Part shown: positions 51,532 through 60,275 of the stretch, in pieces
Numbering within the stretch: position 1 is the stretch's first letter
How the letters are laid out: every line of letters begins with the position of its first letter
Assembly (NCBI GenBank): GCA_001507425.1
Contig: LMAJ01000010.1
Location: 1 to 64,000, forward strand
DNA: 64,000 nt
Source of the DNA: Flavobacteriaceae bacterium CRH
GTDB taxonomy: Bacteria > Bacteroidota > Bacteroidia > Flavobacteriales > Flavobacteriaceae
Direction: 5' to 3'
Made by a program: the position numbers and the translations under genes
The notes under the pieces: model-generated
Database searches by the model: none
What the model was told of the DNA's origin: nothing
Seen by the model: only the letters and a program-made list of their open reading frames with translations

Positions 51532-53304
51532 ATGAAAAAAATATATTGTTTGTTGTTCTTAGTAAGCCTTGTTGCTTGTCAGAAAAAAAACAAACATCAG
51601 GAAGTAAATGAATTGTTTCAGTCTGATATTACTTTGTTAGTTGAAAAAGTAGCTAAATTAAAATATTCCGTACAAGCTGATTCTACCGAAGCTCAAATTC
51701 AAAGGCAATTTATAGAGGCACATCAAAGTTTTAAGAAAGTCGAAATGATTAGTGAATATTATTCTCCAGCAGTTGCTAAATCAATCAACGGACCAGCAAT
51801 ACCTGAATTTGAAGAAAATGATAATGTAACCGTTTCGCCCGAAGGATTTCAGGTTATTGAAGAATTGGTTTTTCCGAAATATAATAAAGAGAGTAAAAAA
51901 GAATTACTGAAGGAATTGGGCATTTTGTCATCAAATTTAATTCGGTTAGAAAAAGTTTCAAATTCTAATGAATTAACCGATGCGCATGTTTTTGATGCCA
52001 TGCGATTAGAAGTATACAGAATTATTACTTTAGGAATTACAGGGTTTGATTCCCCTGTTGTTCTAAATTCACTTCCGGAAGCTTCTGTATCTTTAGAAAC
52101 AATCGAAAAATATTACCGTGTTTATCTTGAAAATAAAACAGTTTCAAATGCTCAGCAAGTACTTAATATTCTGGAAAAAGGAAAAAAATATTTAAAAACA
52201 AACAACAATTTTAATGCTTTTGATCGCGCTTATTTCATTAAAGAAATTTTAAATCCGCTAAGCAAAGGACTTTTTAAAACACAATCTGAATTAGGATTTC
52301 CATTAATGAAAGAACAACGCGGCCTAAAAGTTACAGCCCAAACATTATTTGATAAAGATGCTTTTGATGCTGAAGCTTTTTCGGGTTTTCCCGATTATAT
52401 AACAACAACTGAAAAAATTACTTTAGGTAAAAAGTTATTCAATGACCCTATTTTGTCAGGAAATAATACACGTTCGTGCGCTTCCTGCCACCATGCCGAA
52501 AAAGCTTTTACAGATGGTTTAGAAAGAGCAGTTTCATTAGACGGAAAATCAATGATTCAGCGCAACACACCAACATTGGCAAATATTGCTTTTCAGCGTG
52601 CATTTTTTGCAGATTCAAGAGTAAGTTACCTCGAAGATCAGGCAATCGCAGTAATTAAAAACGAAAATGAGATGCACGGATCTTTAGATAAATCGGCTAA
52701 GGAAATTCAGAAAAAAGAAGATTATGTAAAAGAGTTTAAAAAAGCTTTTCCAAAAGGAGAAATAAATGAATTTACTATCAAAAATGCTTTAGCATCGTAC
52801 ATTCGTTCGTTAAGCCATTACGATTCTAAATTTGACGCTTTTATGCAAAATAAAACCACATTTACTGCAGATGAAAAAGCAGGATTTAATTTATTTGCCG
52901 GCAAAGCCAAATGTGCCACCTGTCATTTTATTCCGCTTACAAACGGAACTGTTCCGCCAAACTTTAACAAATCTGAAAGTGAAATTTTAGGAGTTCCAAA
53001 TAAAAATAAAAAACTCGATGGAGATTTGGGCAAGTTCGTTATAACGCAAGCCTCGATTCATAAAAATTCATTTAAAACGCCAACCATAAGAAACATAGCG
53101 CTTACAGCTCCGTATATGCACAATGGAGTTTATAAAACCCTTGAAGAAGTTATTGATTTTTATAATGAAGGCGGAGGAATTGGTTTAGGATTTGAAGTTC
53201 CGAACCAAACATTGCCTGAAGACAAATTAAACTTATCAGATAAAGAAAAACAACAACTTATTATCTTTATGAAAACATTGACAGATAAAAAGTATTTAAA
53301 TTAA
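51532..53304 (+). CDS. di-haem cytochrome c peroxidase-like lipoprotein with N-terminal helical domain
   Basis: A 590-residue lipoprotein (lipobox LVAC, C16). The C-terminal half is a bacterial CCP/MauG-type domain with two haem c motifs: C316-A-S-C319-H320 and C461-A-T-C464-H465, plus TPTLANIAFQRAFFADSR and TPTIRNIALTAPYMHNG. The first ~290 residues are a mostly helical region without haem motifs that I cannot assign with confidence. It probably reduces H2O2 or oxidises an unknown substrate in the periplasm. It follows the PhoX-like lipoprotein gene, and the two may be co-transcribed. Confidence 0.88.
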   Translation: MKKIYCLLFLVSLVACQKKNKHQEVNELFQSDITLLVEKVAKLKYSVQADSTEAQIQRQFIEAHQSFKKVEMISEYYSPAVAKSINGPAIPEFEENDNVTVSPEGFQVIEELVFPKYNKESKKELLKELGILSSNLIRLEKVSNSNELTDAHVFDAMRLEVYRIITLGITGFDSPVVLNSLPEASVSLETIEKYYRVYLENKTVSNAQQVLNILEKGKKYLKTNNNFNAFDRAYFIKEILNPLSKGLFKTQSELGFPLMKEQRGLKVTAQTLFDKDAFDAEAFSGFPDYITTTEKITLGKKLFNDPILSGNNTRSCASCHHAEKAFTDGLERAVSLDGKSMIQRNTPTLANIAFQRAFFADSRVSYLEDQAIAVIKNENEMHGSLDKSAKEIQKKEDYVKEFKKAFPKGEINEFTIKNALASYIRSLSHYDSKFDAFMQNKTTFTADEKAGFNLFAGKAKCATCHFIPLTNGTVPPNFNKSESEILGVPNKNKKLDGDLGKFVITQASIHKNSFKTPTIRNIALTAPYMHNGVYKTLEEVIDFYNEGGGIGLGFEVPNQTLPEDKLNLSDKEKQQLIIFMKTLTDKKYLN

Positions 53305-53350
53305 AAAAGAAATTTGATTTTTTATAGGATACGTTAAGCTATAAATGGTA

Positions 53351-53385
53351 AAAACCCCACAGACTATGAGGAACTGTGGGGTTTT
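53351..53385. terminator. bidirectional terminator
   Basis: AAAACCCCACAG pairs with CTGTGGGGTTTT. It separates the peroxidase gene from the convergent outer-membrane protein gene. Confidence 0.88.
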
Positions 53386-53419
53386 ACCAAAAACAAAAGA
53401 ATAAAAATAAAAGTATTTT

Positions 53420-53953
53420 CTACAAGTCAAAACCGTAGGCTAAACGAAGCGCTACCTGATCAGTTTTGAATTCGTGATAATTTTCGTAACGTACACTAAC
53501 GTCAATGTATTTGTTTGCATAACCAATTCCCGGAGCCCATAAAAAAGTAGTGTCATTGTAACCATTTGTTACCGCAAAACCAGCACCAAGTTCACCTAAA
53601 ACATAAAATTGATCTTCCCAGATAAAAGCTTTAAATCCTGCTTTTGCCGGAATAAAGCCAAGATCTTTTGTGTCAACTCCATTTTCATCTTTTCCCTGAA
53701 ATAAATTCGTGAAACCAGTTGTTAAAGTAAGAGAAGCTCTTTTTGTTAAATCATATTGCAAACGCACATCTCCACCCAAAGACCAATCATAATCGTTGTC
53801 TGTTGGTAAACCGCCATTTATACCAAAACCTAATCTAAAACCCTGATCGTAATTTTTAATTTCACTTTCTACTGTAGTTTGAGCGAATGTTGTATTGGCG
53901 TATAAAATAGCAATAAATGCTAGGCTTAATGTTCTTAGATTTTGTAATTTCAT
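53420..53953 (-). CDS. outer-membrane beta-barrel protein (porin-like)
   Basis: A 177-residue protein with a signal peptide (1-24, ends TTFAQ). Alternating beta strands follow (RLGFGINGGLPTDN, GGDVRLQYDLTKRASLTLTTG, YVLGELGAGFAVTNGY, DVSVRYENYHEF). The chain ends in ALRLAYGFDL, an outer-membrane-type C-terminal strand. It is an OmpW/opacity-type small barrel with unknown cargo. Confidence 0.85.
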   Translation of the reverse strand: MKLQNLRTLSLAFIAILYANTTFAQTTVESEIKNYDQGFRLGFGINGGLPTDNDYDWSLGGDVRLQYDLTKRASLTLTTGFTNLFQGKDENGVDTKDLGFIPAKAGFKAFIWEDQFYVLGELGAGFAVTNGYNDTTFLWAPGIGYANKYIDVSVRYENYHEFKTDQVALRLAYGFDL

Positions 53954-54115
53954 TGTGATATTATTTTGAATTATTAATAATGTAAAAGTAAATCGTAGTG
54001 TTTAGGGCATTGTTATATAATTTTTAATAATTGTTATATAATATTTCGGTTCATGCTGAATTCTTAAAATTCGCTTACAATTTTTAATAATAAGAAAGAA
54101 TCCAAAGCTTCTGAT

Positions 54116-54123
54116 TATCTTTG
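54116..54123 (+). promoter_or_regulatory. -7 box for the MATE gene
   Basis: TATCTTTG matches TAnnTTTG exactly and lies 19 nt before the GTG start at 54143. Confidence 0.6.
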
Positions 54124-54142
54124 CCGACTAAAAAGAGTAAAA

Positions 54143-55528
54143 GTGAATTTAAAGCAGTACACCAAAGAGTTTTCGTATAATTTTAGACTGGCATATCCTA
54201 TAATATTAGGAATGGTTGGCCATACCTTAATTGGTATAGTCGATAATATAATGGTAGGGAAATTAGGAAGTACAGAATTGGCGGCAGTTTCACTAGGAAA
54301 CAGCATGATTTTTATTGCGATGTCATTAGGAATTGGTTTTTCGACAGCAATAACGCCAATTGTTGCCGAAGGTGATGCTGAAAAAAACGATGGTAAAATT
54401 CGTTCTGCATTTCATCACGGTTTATTTTTATGCGCCATTATTGGGTTGATGCTTTTTGGCTTAATTGTTTTGGCAAAACCGTTAATGGAATTGTTAGAAC
54501 AGCCCAAAGAAGTAATTGTACTTGCAAAACCTTATTTAGACTGGGTTGCTTTTTCATTGATTCCTTTAGTAATGTATCAAGGTTATAAGCAATTTGCCGA
54601 CGGAAAATCGATGACAAAATATTCGATGTATGCTATGATTATGGCAAATGTACTTCACGTAGGCATCAATTATCTGTTGATTTACGGTATTTGGATTTTT
54701 CCTAAAATGGGAATTATCGGTGCAGCACTTGGAACTGTAATTTCGAGAATATTTCTCGTCATGTTTATGCATATTATGCTATCTAGAAGAAATGATTTAA
54801 AACATTTTTTCAAAAATTTCGCTTTTAATGAAATTAAAAGCGAAACCCTAAAAAAAATAATAAGCTTAGGATTTCCATCGGCAATGCAAATGCTTTTTGA
54901 AGTCGTTTTATTTACAGCATCAATCTGGCTTTGTGGCAATATTGGTAAAACCAGTCAGGCAGCCAATCAAATCGCATTGAGTTTGTCTTCGCTCACATTT
55001 ATGTTTGCTATGGGATTAAGCGTAACGTCGATGATTCGAGTTAGTAATCAAAGAGGCTTGAATGATTTTAAAAATCTCGTTGTTGTGGCTCGTTCCATAT
55101 TTTTACTTGCCATCATTATCGAAACTTTTTTTGCATTTCTATTTGTAGTTTTTCATGATTTTTTCCCTCACATTTTTTTAAATATGGAAAACGGAGGACA
55201 GCTTTTAGATAATACAGAAGTTATTGAAATTGCTTCAAAATTATTATTGATAGCTGCTATTTTTCAAATATCTGACGGAATTCAGGTTGTTGTTCTGGGC
55301 GCCTTACGCGGATTGCAGGATGTTAAAATCCCAATGTATATTACATTTGTAGCCTATTGGGTAATTGGTTTTCCGATTTCTTATTATTTGGCAGAATATA
55401 CAGAATGGAAGGCGCAAGGAGTTTGGATAGGACTTCTGGCAGGATTAACTACAGCTGCAATTTTTCTGTATATTCGCTTTCATTACTTAACCAAAAAATT
55501 AATCAAAAATTCACTTTCAAATAACTAA
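54143..55528 (+). CDS. MATE family efflux transporter
   Basis: A 461-residue inner-membrane protein with about twelve membrane helices in two MATE bundles. Typical motifs are PIILGMVGHTLIGIVDNIMVG near the start, ELAAVSLGNSMIFI and FPSAMQMLFEVVLFTASIWLCG at the start of the second half. It uses a cation gradient to export drugs or metabolites. GTG at 54143 is the start; it is 19 nt after a -7 box and no upstream ATG in frame is plausible. It is not linked to a regulator. Confidence 0.93.
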   Translation: MNLKQYTKEFSYNFRLAYPIILGMVGHTLIGIVDNIMVGKLGSTELAAVSLGNSMIFIAMSLGIGFSTAITPIVAEGDAEKNDGKIRSAFHHGLFLCAIIGLMLFGLIVLAKPLMELLEQPKEVIVLAKPYLDWVAFSLIPLVMYQGYKQFADGKSMTKYSMYAMIMANVLHVGINYLLIYGIWIFPKMGIIGAALGTVISRIFLVMFMHIMLSRRNDLKHFFKNFAFNEIKSETLKKIISLGFPSAMQMLFEVVLFTASIWLCGNIGKTSQAANQIALSLSSLTFMFAMGLSVTSMIRVSNQRGLNDFKNLVVVARSIFLLAIIIETFFAFLFVVFHDFFPHIFLNMENGGQLLDNTEVIEIASKLLLIAAIFQISDGIQVVVLGALRGLQDVKIPMYITFVAYWVIGFPISYYLAEYTEWKAQGVWIGLLAGLTTAAIFLYIRFHYLTKKLIKNSLSNN

Positions 55529-55550
55529 ATTTGAAAACATAAAAATATAG

Positions 55551-55613
55551 GCCACAGATTTTCCAAATTCTCATAGATTTGAAAAAATCATTTTAATCTG
55601 TGACATCTGTGGC
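55551..55613. repeat. GCCACAGAT palindrome
   Basis: Outer arms GCCACAGAT (55551-55559) and ATCTGTGGC (55605-55613) are perfect. CACAGATT (55553-55560) can also pair with AATCTGTG (55595-55602), so two registers exist. It lies between the MATE gene and a small acidic protein gene. Confidence 0.85.
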
Positions 55614-55643
55614 AAAAAATATAAAAACAAAAAATAAATTAAA

Positions 55644-55871
55644 ATGGAATTACCTAAATTTTTACTCGGAGACAATACTGATTTTCCAGATGATATTTTT
55701 ATCATTCACCTTGATTATCCAAGATTTATAATCAATTTAAAAGATGATGAGGTTGAGATTATGGAAGAAGCTGAAGATCTTGATGAAGCTGAATTAAACG
55801 CTGAAATGGAAGGTTTGATTGTTTTGGCAAATGAATTTTATGACAGAGAAATAAACCGCTACGAAGAGTAA
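55644..55871 (+). CDS. small acidic protein of unknown function
   Basis: A 75-residue strongly acidic protein (DEAEDLDEAELNAEMEG-type composition). The N-terminal half reads like a compact beta/alpha unit (FLLGDNTDFPDDIFIIHLDYPRFIIN). I recognise no family. It sits 58 nt before the LTA-synthase-like gene, and an operon is possible. Confidence 0.72.
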   Translation: MELPKFLLGDNTDFPDDIFIIHLDYPRFIINLKDDEVEIMEEAEDLDEAELNAEMEGLIVLANEFYDREINRYEE

Positions 55872-55929
55872 AATGTTTTGCTGTGCATTTACCATTATGT
55901 CTCAATCAAAAAATAATTAAATCTTCCTG

Positions 55930-57864
55930 ATGAAAAAATTGCGTTTTTTAAAACCCGTTTTTAATTTTATAGCAATCGGATTGCTAATTACTACTTTAAG
56001 CAGAATCTTTTTATTTTTTCTTTTCAAAGAAAGGGTAACAGAGACAGCAAATTTCGGGTATATTTTTCCAATCGGCCTTCGAATGGATTTAATATTACTT
56101 TGTTATTTGTCTTTTCTTCCGGCTGTTTTAATTACTTTTTTACCCAATAAATGGTTGAAGTTTACCAATAATTTTCTGGTAATTTATAGTTTTTTATTCC
56201 TATTTTTAATTCTGTTTGTAGAATTGGCTTCGCCGGATTTTGTAAAACAATACGATACACGTCCGAATAAAATATTCTTAGATTATTTAATTTATCCGAA
56301 AGAAGTTGTTGGAATGCTTTTAAAAAGTTACCTCACTTCAATCATTGTGACTTTCCTGATTTTAGGAGTTGTTTTATATTTTGCTTTCAAAAAAGGAAAA
56401 AAATATTTTCATACTACAAGTGCCGAATATAAATTTAAATTAATGGTTTTTCCGTTAGTTGCTTTTCTGTTATTCTTTGGAGCACGTTCAAGTCTAACTT
56501 CAAAACGTCCTATAAATGCCAGTAATGCTGTTTTCTCCACAGATCAATTAACCAACACGTTAGGTTTAAATTCATTTTATACCGTCGCTTTTGCTGCGTA
56601 TTCAATTAAAAATGAAGGGAACACCAAAATGTACGGAAAAATGGATGAAGCAGAAGCTATTGCGCGTGTAAAAAAATACATGATTGCAGGGCCTTCAGAT
56701 TTTACCGATGCCAATATTCCGTTTTTACACGTACAACAACCTGATACAGTTGTAAAAAAACCTTATAATTTGGTGATTTTTTTACAAGAAAGTTTAGGTG
56801 CTGAATATGTTGGAATTTTAGGAGGAAAACCATTGACACCAGAATTTGATAAATTGTCGAAAGAAGGTTTACTGTTTACCAATTTATATTGCACAGGAAC
56901 AAGAAGTGTTCGCGGAATTGAAGCCGTTGTAACAGGATTTTTGCCATCACCGTCTGAAAGTGTTGTCAGGTTAGGAAACTCGCAACAAGGATTTTTTACA
57001 TTAGCCGATGCATTAAAACAAAAAGGATATGAAACGAGTTTTATTTATGGTGGAATGGCGAATTTCGATAATATGGCTTCGTTTTTCAACGGAAATGGTT
57101 TTCAGGATATAGTAGATCAGAGTGATTTTGAATCTGATGGAAACAAATATGCTTTTAAAGGAACCTGGGGTTATTCTGATGAAGATTTAGTGACAAAAGC
57201 CAATAATTATTTCAAAACAAAAGGCGATAAACCTTTCTTCTCTTTAATGTTTTCAACTTCAAATCACGAACCTTTTGAATATCCTGCAGGAAGAATAAAA
57301 CTTTACGATAAAAAACCGGCTACGGTAAATAATGCCATGAAATATGCCGATTTCTCGATTGGAAAGTTCTTCGAAATGGCGAAAAAAGAAGCGTATTTTA
57401 AAAATACTATTTTCATAGTAATCGCAGATCATAACACAAGAACGTACGGAAAAAATTTGGTACCAATTAATAAATTCCATATTCCGGCTTTAATTATAGG
57501 GCCAGGAGTTCAAAAAGGAATTTCGTATAGCAAATTAGCCAGTCAAATAGATATTCCGCCAACATTATTGGGTTATTTAGGAATTCCTTTTGAAACACCA
57601 ATGGTAGGAAGAAATTTAAATAAGTTAGATCCAAAAGTTCAGGGAAGATCAATCATGCAGTTTAATGACATCAACGCCTTTAGAATAGAAAATCAGGTCG
57701 TGATCATGCAGCCGAATTTGAAACCTCTGCAATTCGAAATTAAAAACGATACCACTTTAATTCCTGTAAAATTAAATGAAGAATTAGCAAAAGATGCTTT
57801 GGCGCATGTTATTACAGCAGGTAATTTATATAAGGAGAATAAGTATAAGCTTAGGAAAAAATAG
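55930..57864 (+). CDS. LTA synthase family sulfatase (phosphoglycerol transferase-like)
   Basis: A 644-residue inner-membrane protein: five N-terminal membrane helices (about 10-200), then an extracytoplasmic sulfatase/alkaline-phosphatase-fold domain. The metal and nucleophile region is visible: LQESLGAEY (Glu), GTRSVRGIEA (Thr nucleophile in the TGTRS context), SNHEPFEYP and ADHNTRTYG (Asp, His). It belongs to the LtaS/OpgB superfamily. A Gram-negative flavobacterium has no lipoteichoic acid, so the natural product is more likely a phosphoglycerol or phosphoethanolamine modification of an envelope glycan. Confidence 0.9.
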   Translation: MKKLRFLKPVFNFIAIGLLITTLSRIFLFFLFKERVTETANFGYIFPIGLRMDLILLCYLSFLPAVLITFLPNKWLKFTNNFLVIYSFLFLFLILFVELASPDFVKQYDTRPNKIFLDYLIYPKEVVGMLLKSYLTSIIVTFLILGVVLYFAFKKGKKYFHTTSAEYKFKLMVFPLVAFLLFFGARSSLTSKRPINASNAVFSTDQLTNTLGLNSFYTVAFAAYSIKNEGNTKMYGKMDEAEAIARVKKYMIAGPSDFTDANIPFLHVQQPDTVVKKPYNLVIFLQESLGAEYVGILGGKPLTPEFDKLSKEGLLFTNLYCTGTRSVRGIEAVVTGFLPSPSESVVRLGNSQQGFFTLADALKQKGYETSFIYGGMANFDNMASFFNGNGFQDIVDQSDFESDGNKYAFKGTWGYSDEDLVTKANNYFKTKGDKPFFSLMFSTSNHEPFEYPAGRIKLYDKKPATVNNAMKYADFSIGKFFEMAKKEAYFKNTIFIVIADHNTRTYGKNLVPINKFHIPALIIGPGVQKGISYSKLASQIDIPPTLLGYLGIPFETPMVGRNLNKLDPKVQGRSIMQFNDINAFRIENQVVIMQPNLKPLQFEIKNDTTLIPVKLNEELAKDALAHVITAGNLYKENKYKLRKK

Positions 57865-57876
57865 GTTCTCGCAGGT

Positions 57877-57932
57877 ACAAAGGAACAAAGGAACAAAGGA
57901 ACAAAGGAACAAAGGAACAAAGGAACAAAGGT
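57877..57932 (+). repeat. 8-bp tandem array ACAAAGGA
   Basis: Six exact 8-bp units, then a seventh (ACAAAGGT) that merges into TTCAAAG words. It begins 12 nt after the sulfatase stop. The complementary CCTTTGT/GAACCTTTG words follow at 57954-57975, so the array is one arm of a larger quasi-palindrome. Confidence 0.93.
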
Positions 57933-57949
57933 TCAAAGAAACAAGGGAT

Positions 57950-57997
57950 AAAACCTTTGTCACTTTGAACCTTTGCTACTTTGCACCTTTATTAAAA
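57950..57997. repeat. 48-bp direct repeat, copy A
   Basis: A 48-bp block (begins AAAACCTTTGTCAC, ends CACCTTTATTAAAA) repeated at 58041-58088 with a single mismatch. This copy is outside any gene but contains, on the minus strand, the same last codons found at the end of meaB. Confidence 0.95.
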
Positions 57998-58003
57998 GTT
58001 CTC

Positions 58004-58019
58004 TCCCGAAACTTCGGGA
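58004..58019. repeat. TCCCGAA/TTCGGGA hairpin
   Basis: A 7-bp stem with a 2-nt loop lies between the two 48-bp copies. The same CCCGA/TCGGG core forms the terminators at 11255 and 16084. Confidence 0.75.
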
Positions 58020-58040
58020 CGCTTGAACTGACAAACTGAG

Positions 58041-58088
58041 AAAACCTTTGTCCCTTTGAACCTTTGCTACTTTGCACCTTTATTAAAA
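58041..58088. repeat. 48-bp direct repeat, copy B, covering the meaB 3' end
   Basis: The second 48-bp copy overlaps meaB: its right part encodes the terminal residues NKGAK and the TAG stop of meaB on the minus strand. The left part lies beyond the stop. Confidence 0.95.
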
Positions 58089-59164
58089 TACAATTCTAAT
58101 AACTCCTGTGCAGCAGCAAAAGGTGATATTTCATCATTTTGCACTGCTTTTTTGTTTTGTTCCAGTTGTGCTATAATTTCGGGATGATTATAGAAATTTA
58201 GTTTGAGTTGCTCATTTATTGTTTCCATCATCCAGAAATGATTTTGTTCTTTTCTTTTTTCCTGAAAAAAACCAGATTCATTAGTCATTTGAAAATATTG
58301 AGAAATCGTTTCCCGGATTTCTGAAATTCCTTCTTTTGTGATCGCGCTGCAAGTCGTAACTTTTGGCTGCCAGTTTGATTTTTTTGGAGGAAATAAATGC
58401 AAAGCCCTGTTGAATTCTAATTTCGCCTGATTTGCTTTTTTGATATTATCCCCATCCGCTTTATTAATGACAATCGCATCTGCCATTTCCATAATACCGC
58501 GTTTTATGCCCTGAAGTTCATCGCCTGCACCGGAAATTTTCAGTAATAGGAAAAAGTCTACCATACTGTGAACAGCAGTTTCACTTTGTCCAACGCCGAC
58601 CGTTTCAATAATAATAGTATCAAAACCTGCGGCTTCGCATAAAATGATAGATTCACGGGTTTTACGCGCAACGCCGCCCAAAGTATCGCCGGAAGCACTC
58701 GGACGGATAAAAGCATTTGCATCTTTTACCAATTCTTCCATACGGGTTTTATCACCTAAAATACTGCCGTGAGAAAGTGAACTACTCGGGTCAACGGCTA
58801 ATACCGCAACTTTTTTACCTAAGTCAGTTAAAAAGGTTCCAAAAGCTTCAATAAAAGTACTTTTTCCAACGCCGGGAACACCCGTAATTCCAATTCTAAG
58901 TGAATTATTTGCGTGTGGTAAACATCCTTTTATCACTTCATTTGCTTTTTCAGCATGTTCAGGATTTGTGCTTTCGATTAAAGTAATCGCACGACTTAAA
59001 GCAGTTCTGTTTCCGTTTAAAATTCCATCAATTAATTCATCCGAAGAAGGTTGTTGTTTTCTGTTTTTCTGAATTTGAGAAATGGCAGAAACATTGATAA
59101 TTTCAGGGGGCGAAATTCCAGCTTTTTCTTGTAAACTACCTGATTGGTTTTTTGAACTTGACAA
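58067..59164 (-). CDS. meaB: methylmalonyl-CoA mutase-associated GTPase MeaB
   Basis: A G3E P-loop GTPase that guards and reloads adenosylcobalamin mutases. G1 GVPGVGKST lies near 95-103. Also visible are LAVDPSSSLSHGSILGDKTRM, IIETVGVGQSET (switch region) and VINKADGDN (G4, NKAD). Length is 365, with a ~40-residue N-terminal extension before the conserved domain. It is about 43 kb from mutA/mutB. The last seven or so residues and the stop lie in a 48-bp repeat duplicated downstream. Confidence 0.95.
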   Translation of the reverse strand: MSSSKNQSGSLQEKAGISPPEIINVSAISQIQKNRKQQPSSDELIDGILNGNRTALSRAITLIESTNPEHAEKANEVIKGCLPHANNSLRIGITGVPGVGKSTFIEAFGTFLTDLGKKVAVLAVDPSSSLSHGSILGDKTRMEELVKDANAFIRPSASGDTLGGVARKTRESIILCEAAGFDTIIIETVGVGQSETAVHSMVDFFLLLKISGAGDELQGIKRGIMEMADAIVINKADGDNIKKANQAKLEFNRALHLFPPKKSNWQPKVTTCSAITKEGISEIRETISQYFQMTNESGFFQEKRKEQNHFWMMETINEQLKLNFYNHPEIIAQLEQNKKAVQNDEISPFAAAQELLELYFNKGAK

Positions 59165-59300
59165 AATACTTTTTTTGGTTTTGTAAAAGTACAGAAAACA
59201 AAAACAGTTTCAAAAAAGGATTTTTTTTGAAACTGTATTGATGTAACACGTTTTTGGTCTAACACGAATTTCACAAATTTTCACAGATTGTAACCCCATT

Positions 59301-59540
59301 TTTGTCATCCTGACGGAGGAAGGATCACACTAGAAGCTCTAAAAAGCAAGTCGTGAATCTTTGCAAAGTTTTCTAGTGCAATTACTTCAATTTTCTCAAG
59401 AAGCTAAAGATTATAAAACGCCAAATTTGCTAAACGCAAAGAGACCCGACAGGTTTTTAAAACCTGTCGGGTCTAAACTTATATTGTGGATTTACTTTGT
59501 AGAGTTTCTAGTGTGATCCTTCCTCCGTCAGGATGACAAA
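59301..59540. repeat. compound element: perfect 35-bp inverted repeat with nested palindrome
   Basis: Left arm 59301-59335 (begins TTTGTCATCCTGACGGAGG) and right arm 59506-59540 are perfect inverse complements over 35 bp. Beyond them, CACAGATT (59282-59289) can pair with AATCTGTG (59550-59557). The 170-bp interior holds the 59442-59474 palindrome and iterated TTTGCAAAG/AAACGCAAAG words. GTCATCCTGACGGAGGAAGG is like a widespread bacterial REP-type word (GTCATCCTGA...GAAGGATC). The rest of 59165-59300 and 59541-59576 is AT-rich without genes. Confidence 0.93.
59442..59474. repeat. palindrome AGACCCGACAGGTT
   Basis: AGACCCGACAGGTT (59442-59455) pairs perfectly with AACCTGTCGGGTCT (59461-59474), 14 bp. 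Its AGGTTT/AAACCT core is shared with the palindrome at the prmC end. Confidence 0.93.
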
Positions 59541-59576
59541 ATACGGTGAAATCTGTGTAAACCCTTGAAATTGTGT

Positions 59577-60218
59577 TTAATATCCAGCCGTAAAACGAAC
59601 CTGATGATGTTTTGGAGTTTCTGTTTCATCAGCAATTACAACTGCTAAATCTTCTACAGAAAGAATACTTCTTTGTTCGTCATTAAATACAGGATTTTCT
59701 AAACCTAATCGGTATTTTCCGGTTCTTCCGGTTGTTGTTCCTGCGTGCATTTCGAAAGCAGGGCTAAAAAATGCCCAATCCAAATCTTTTTCTTCTTTAA
59801 TAATGTTCAGATAATCTCTTGCAGCACTTGCTCCCGGATAGATTTCTTTTGGAAAATCCGGTGTGTCAACAGCTTGCAAATCTGGTGCAACAAACAAACT
59901 TCCTGCGCCACCAATCGTGATAAAACGCTTCACTCCAGATTTTTTTGCAGCTTCCTGAATAGATTTTGAACCTACAAGAAAATCATCATAAATATTTGGA
60001 TTCGTCCAACCTGGGTTGTAAGCGTTTATGATAACGTCATTTCCTTTTAAAATGTCAGCTAAAGCATCAACATTAAAAATATCTGCTGCAATCCATTTTG
60101 CCGTTGAGGTATCTTTTGGATTTCTTGCAATAGCGGTAATTTCATGATTTCTGTTTGCTAATTCGTTTAGAAGGGCTGAGCCAACAAATCCTGTTGCTCC
60201 AATAATTGCGATTTTCAT
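59577..60218 (-). CDS. NAD(P)-binding oxidoreductase (NmrA/YwnB-like)
   Basis: A 213-residue Rossmann protein: IAIIGATGFVGSALLNELANRNHEITAIARNP at the start and the GATG-x2-G dinucleotide loop at about 7-13. FITIGGAGSLFV and FFSPAFEMHAGTTTGR follow, as in the YwnB/NmrA-like atypical SDR family. The Rrf2 regulator gene precedes it by 58 bp on the same strand, mirroring the B. subtilis ywnA-ywnB pair. Catalytic activity is unproven; some family members only sense NADP redox state. Confidence 0.88.
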   Translation of the reverse strand: MKIAIIGATGFVGSALLNELANRNHEITAIARNPKDTSTAKWIAADIFNVDALADILKGNDVIINAYNPGWTNPNIYDDFLVGSKSIQEAAKKSGVKRFITIGGAGSLFVAPDLQAVDTPDFPKEIYPGASAARDYLNIIKEEKDLDWAFFSPAFEMHAGTTTGRTGKYRLGLENPVFNDEQRSILSVEDLAVVIADETETPKHHQVRFTAGY

Positions 60219-60275
60219 ATATATATAATTTAATTAGTAATAATAAATGTTACAGTTTTGTGTAAAAAAATAGTT

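Noticed and set aside
59301..59540. Insertion sequence bounded by 35-bp inverted repeats
   Set aside because: The interior is 170 bp with no transposase ORF. It could at most be a non-autonomous element.
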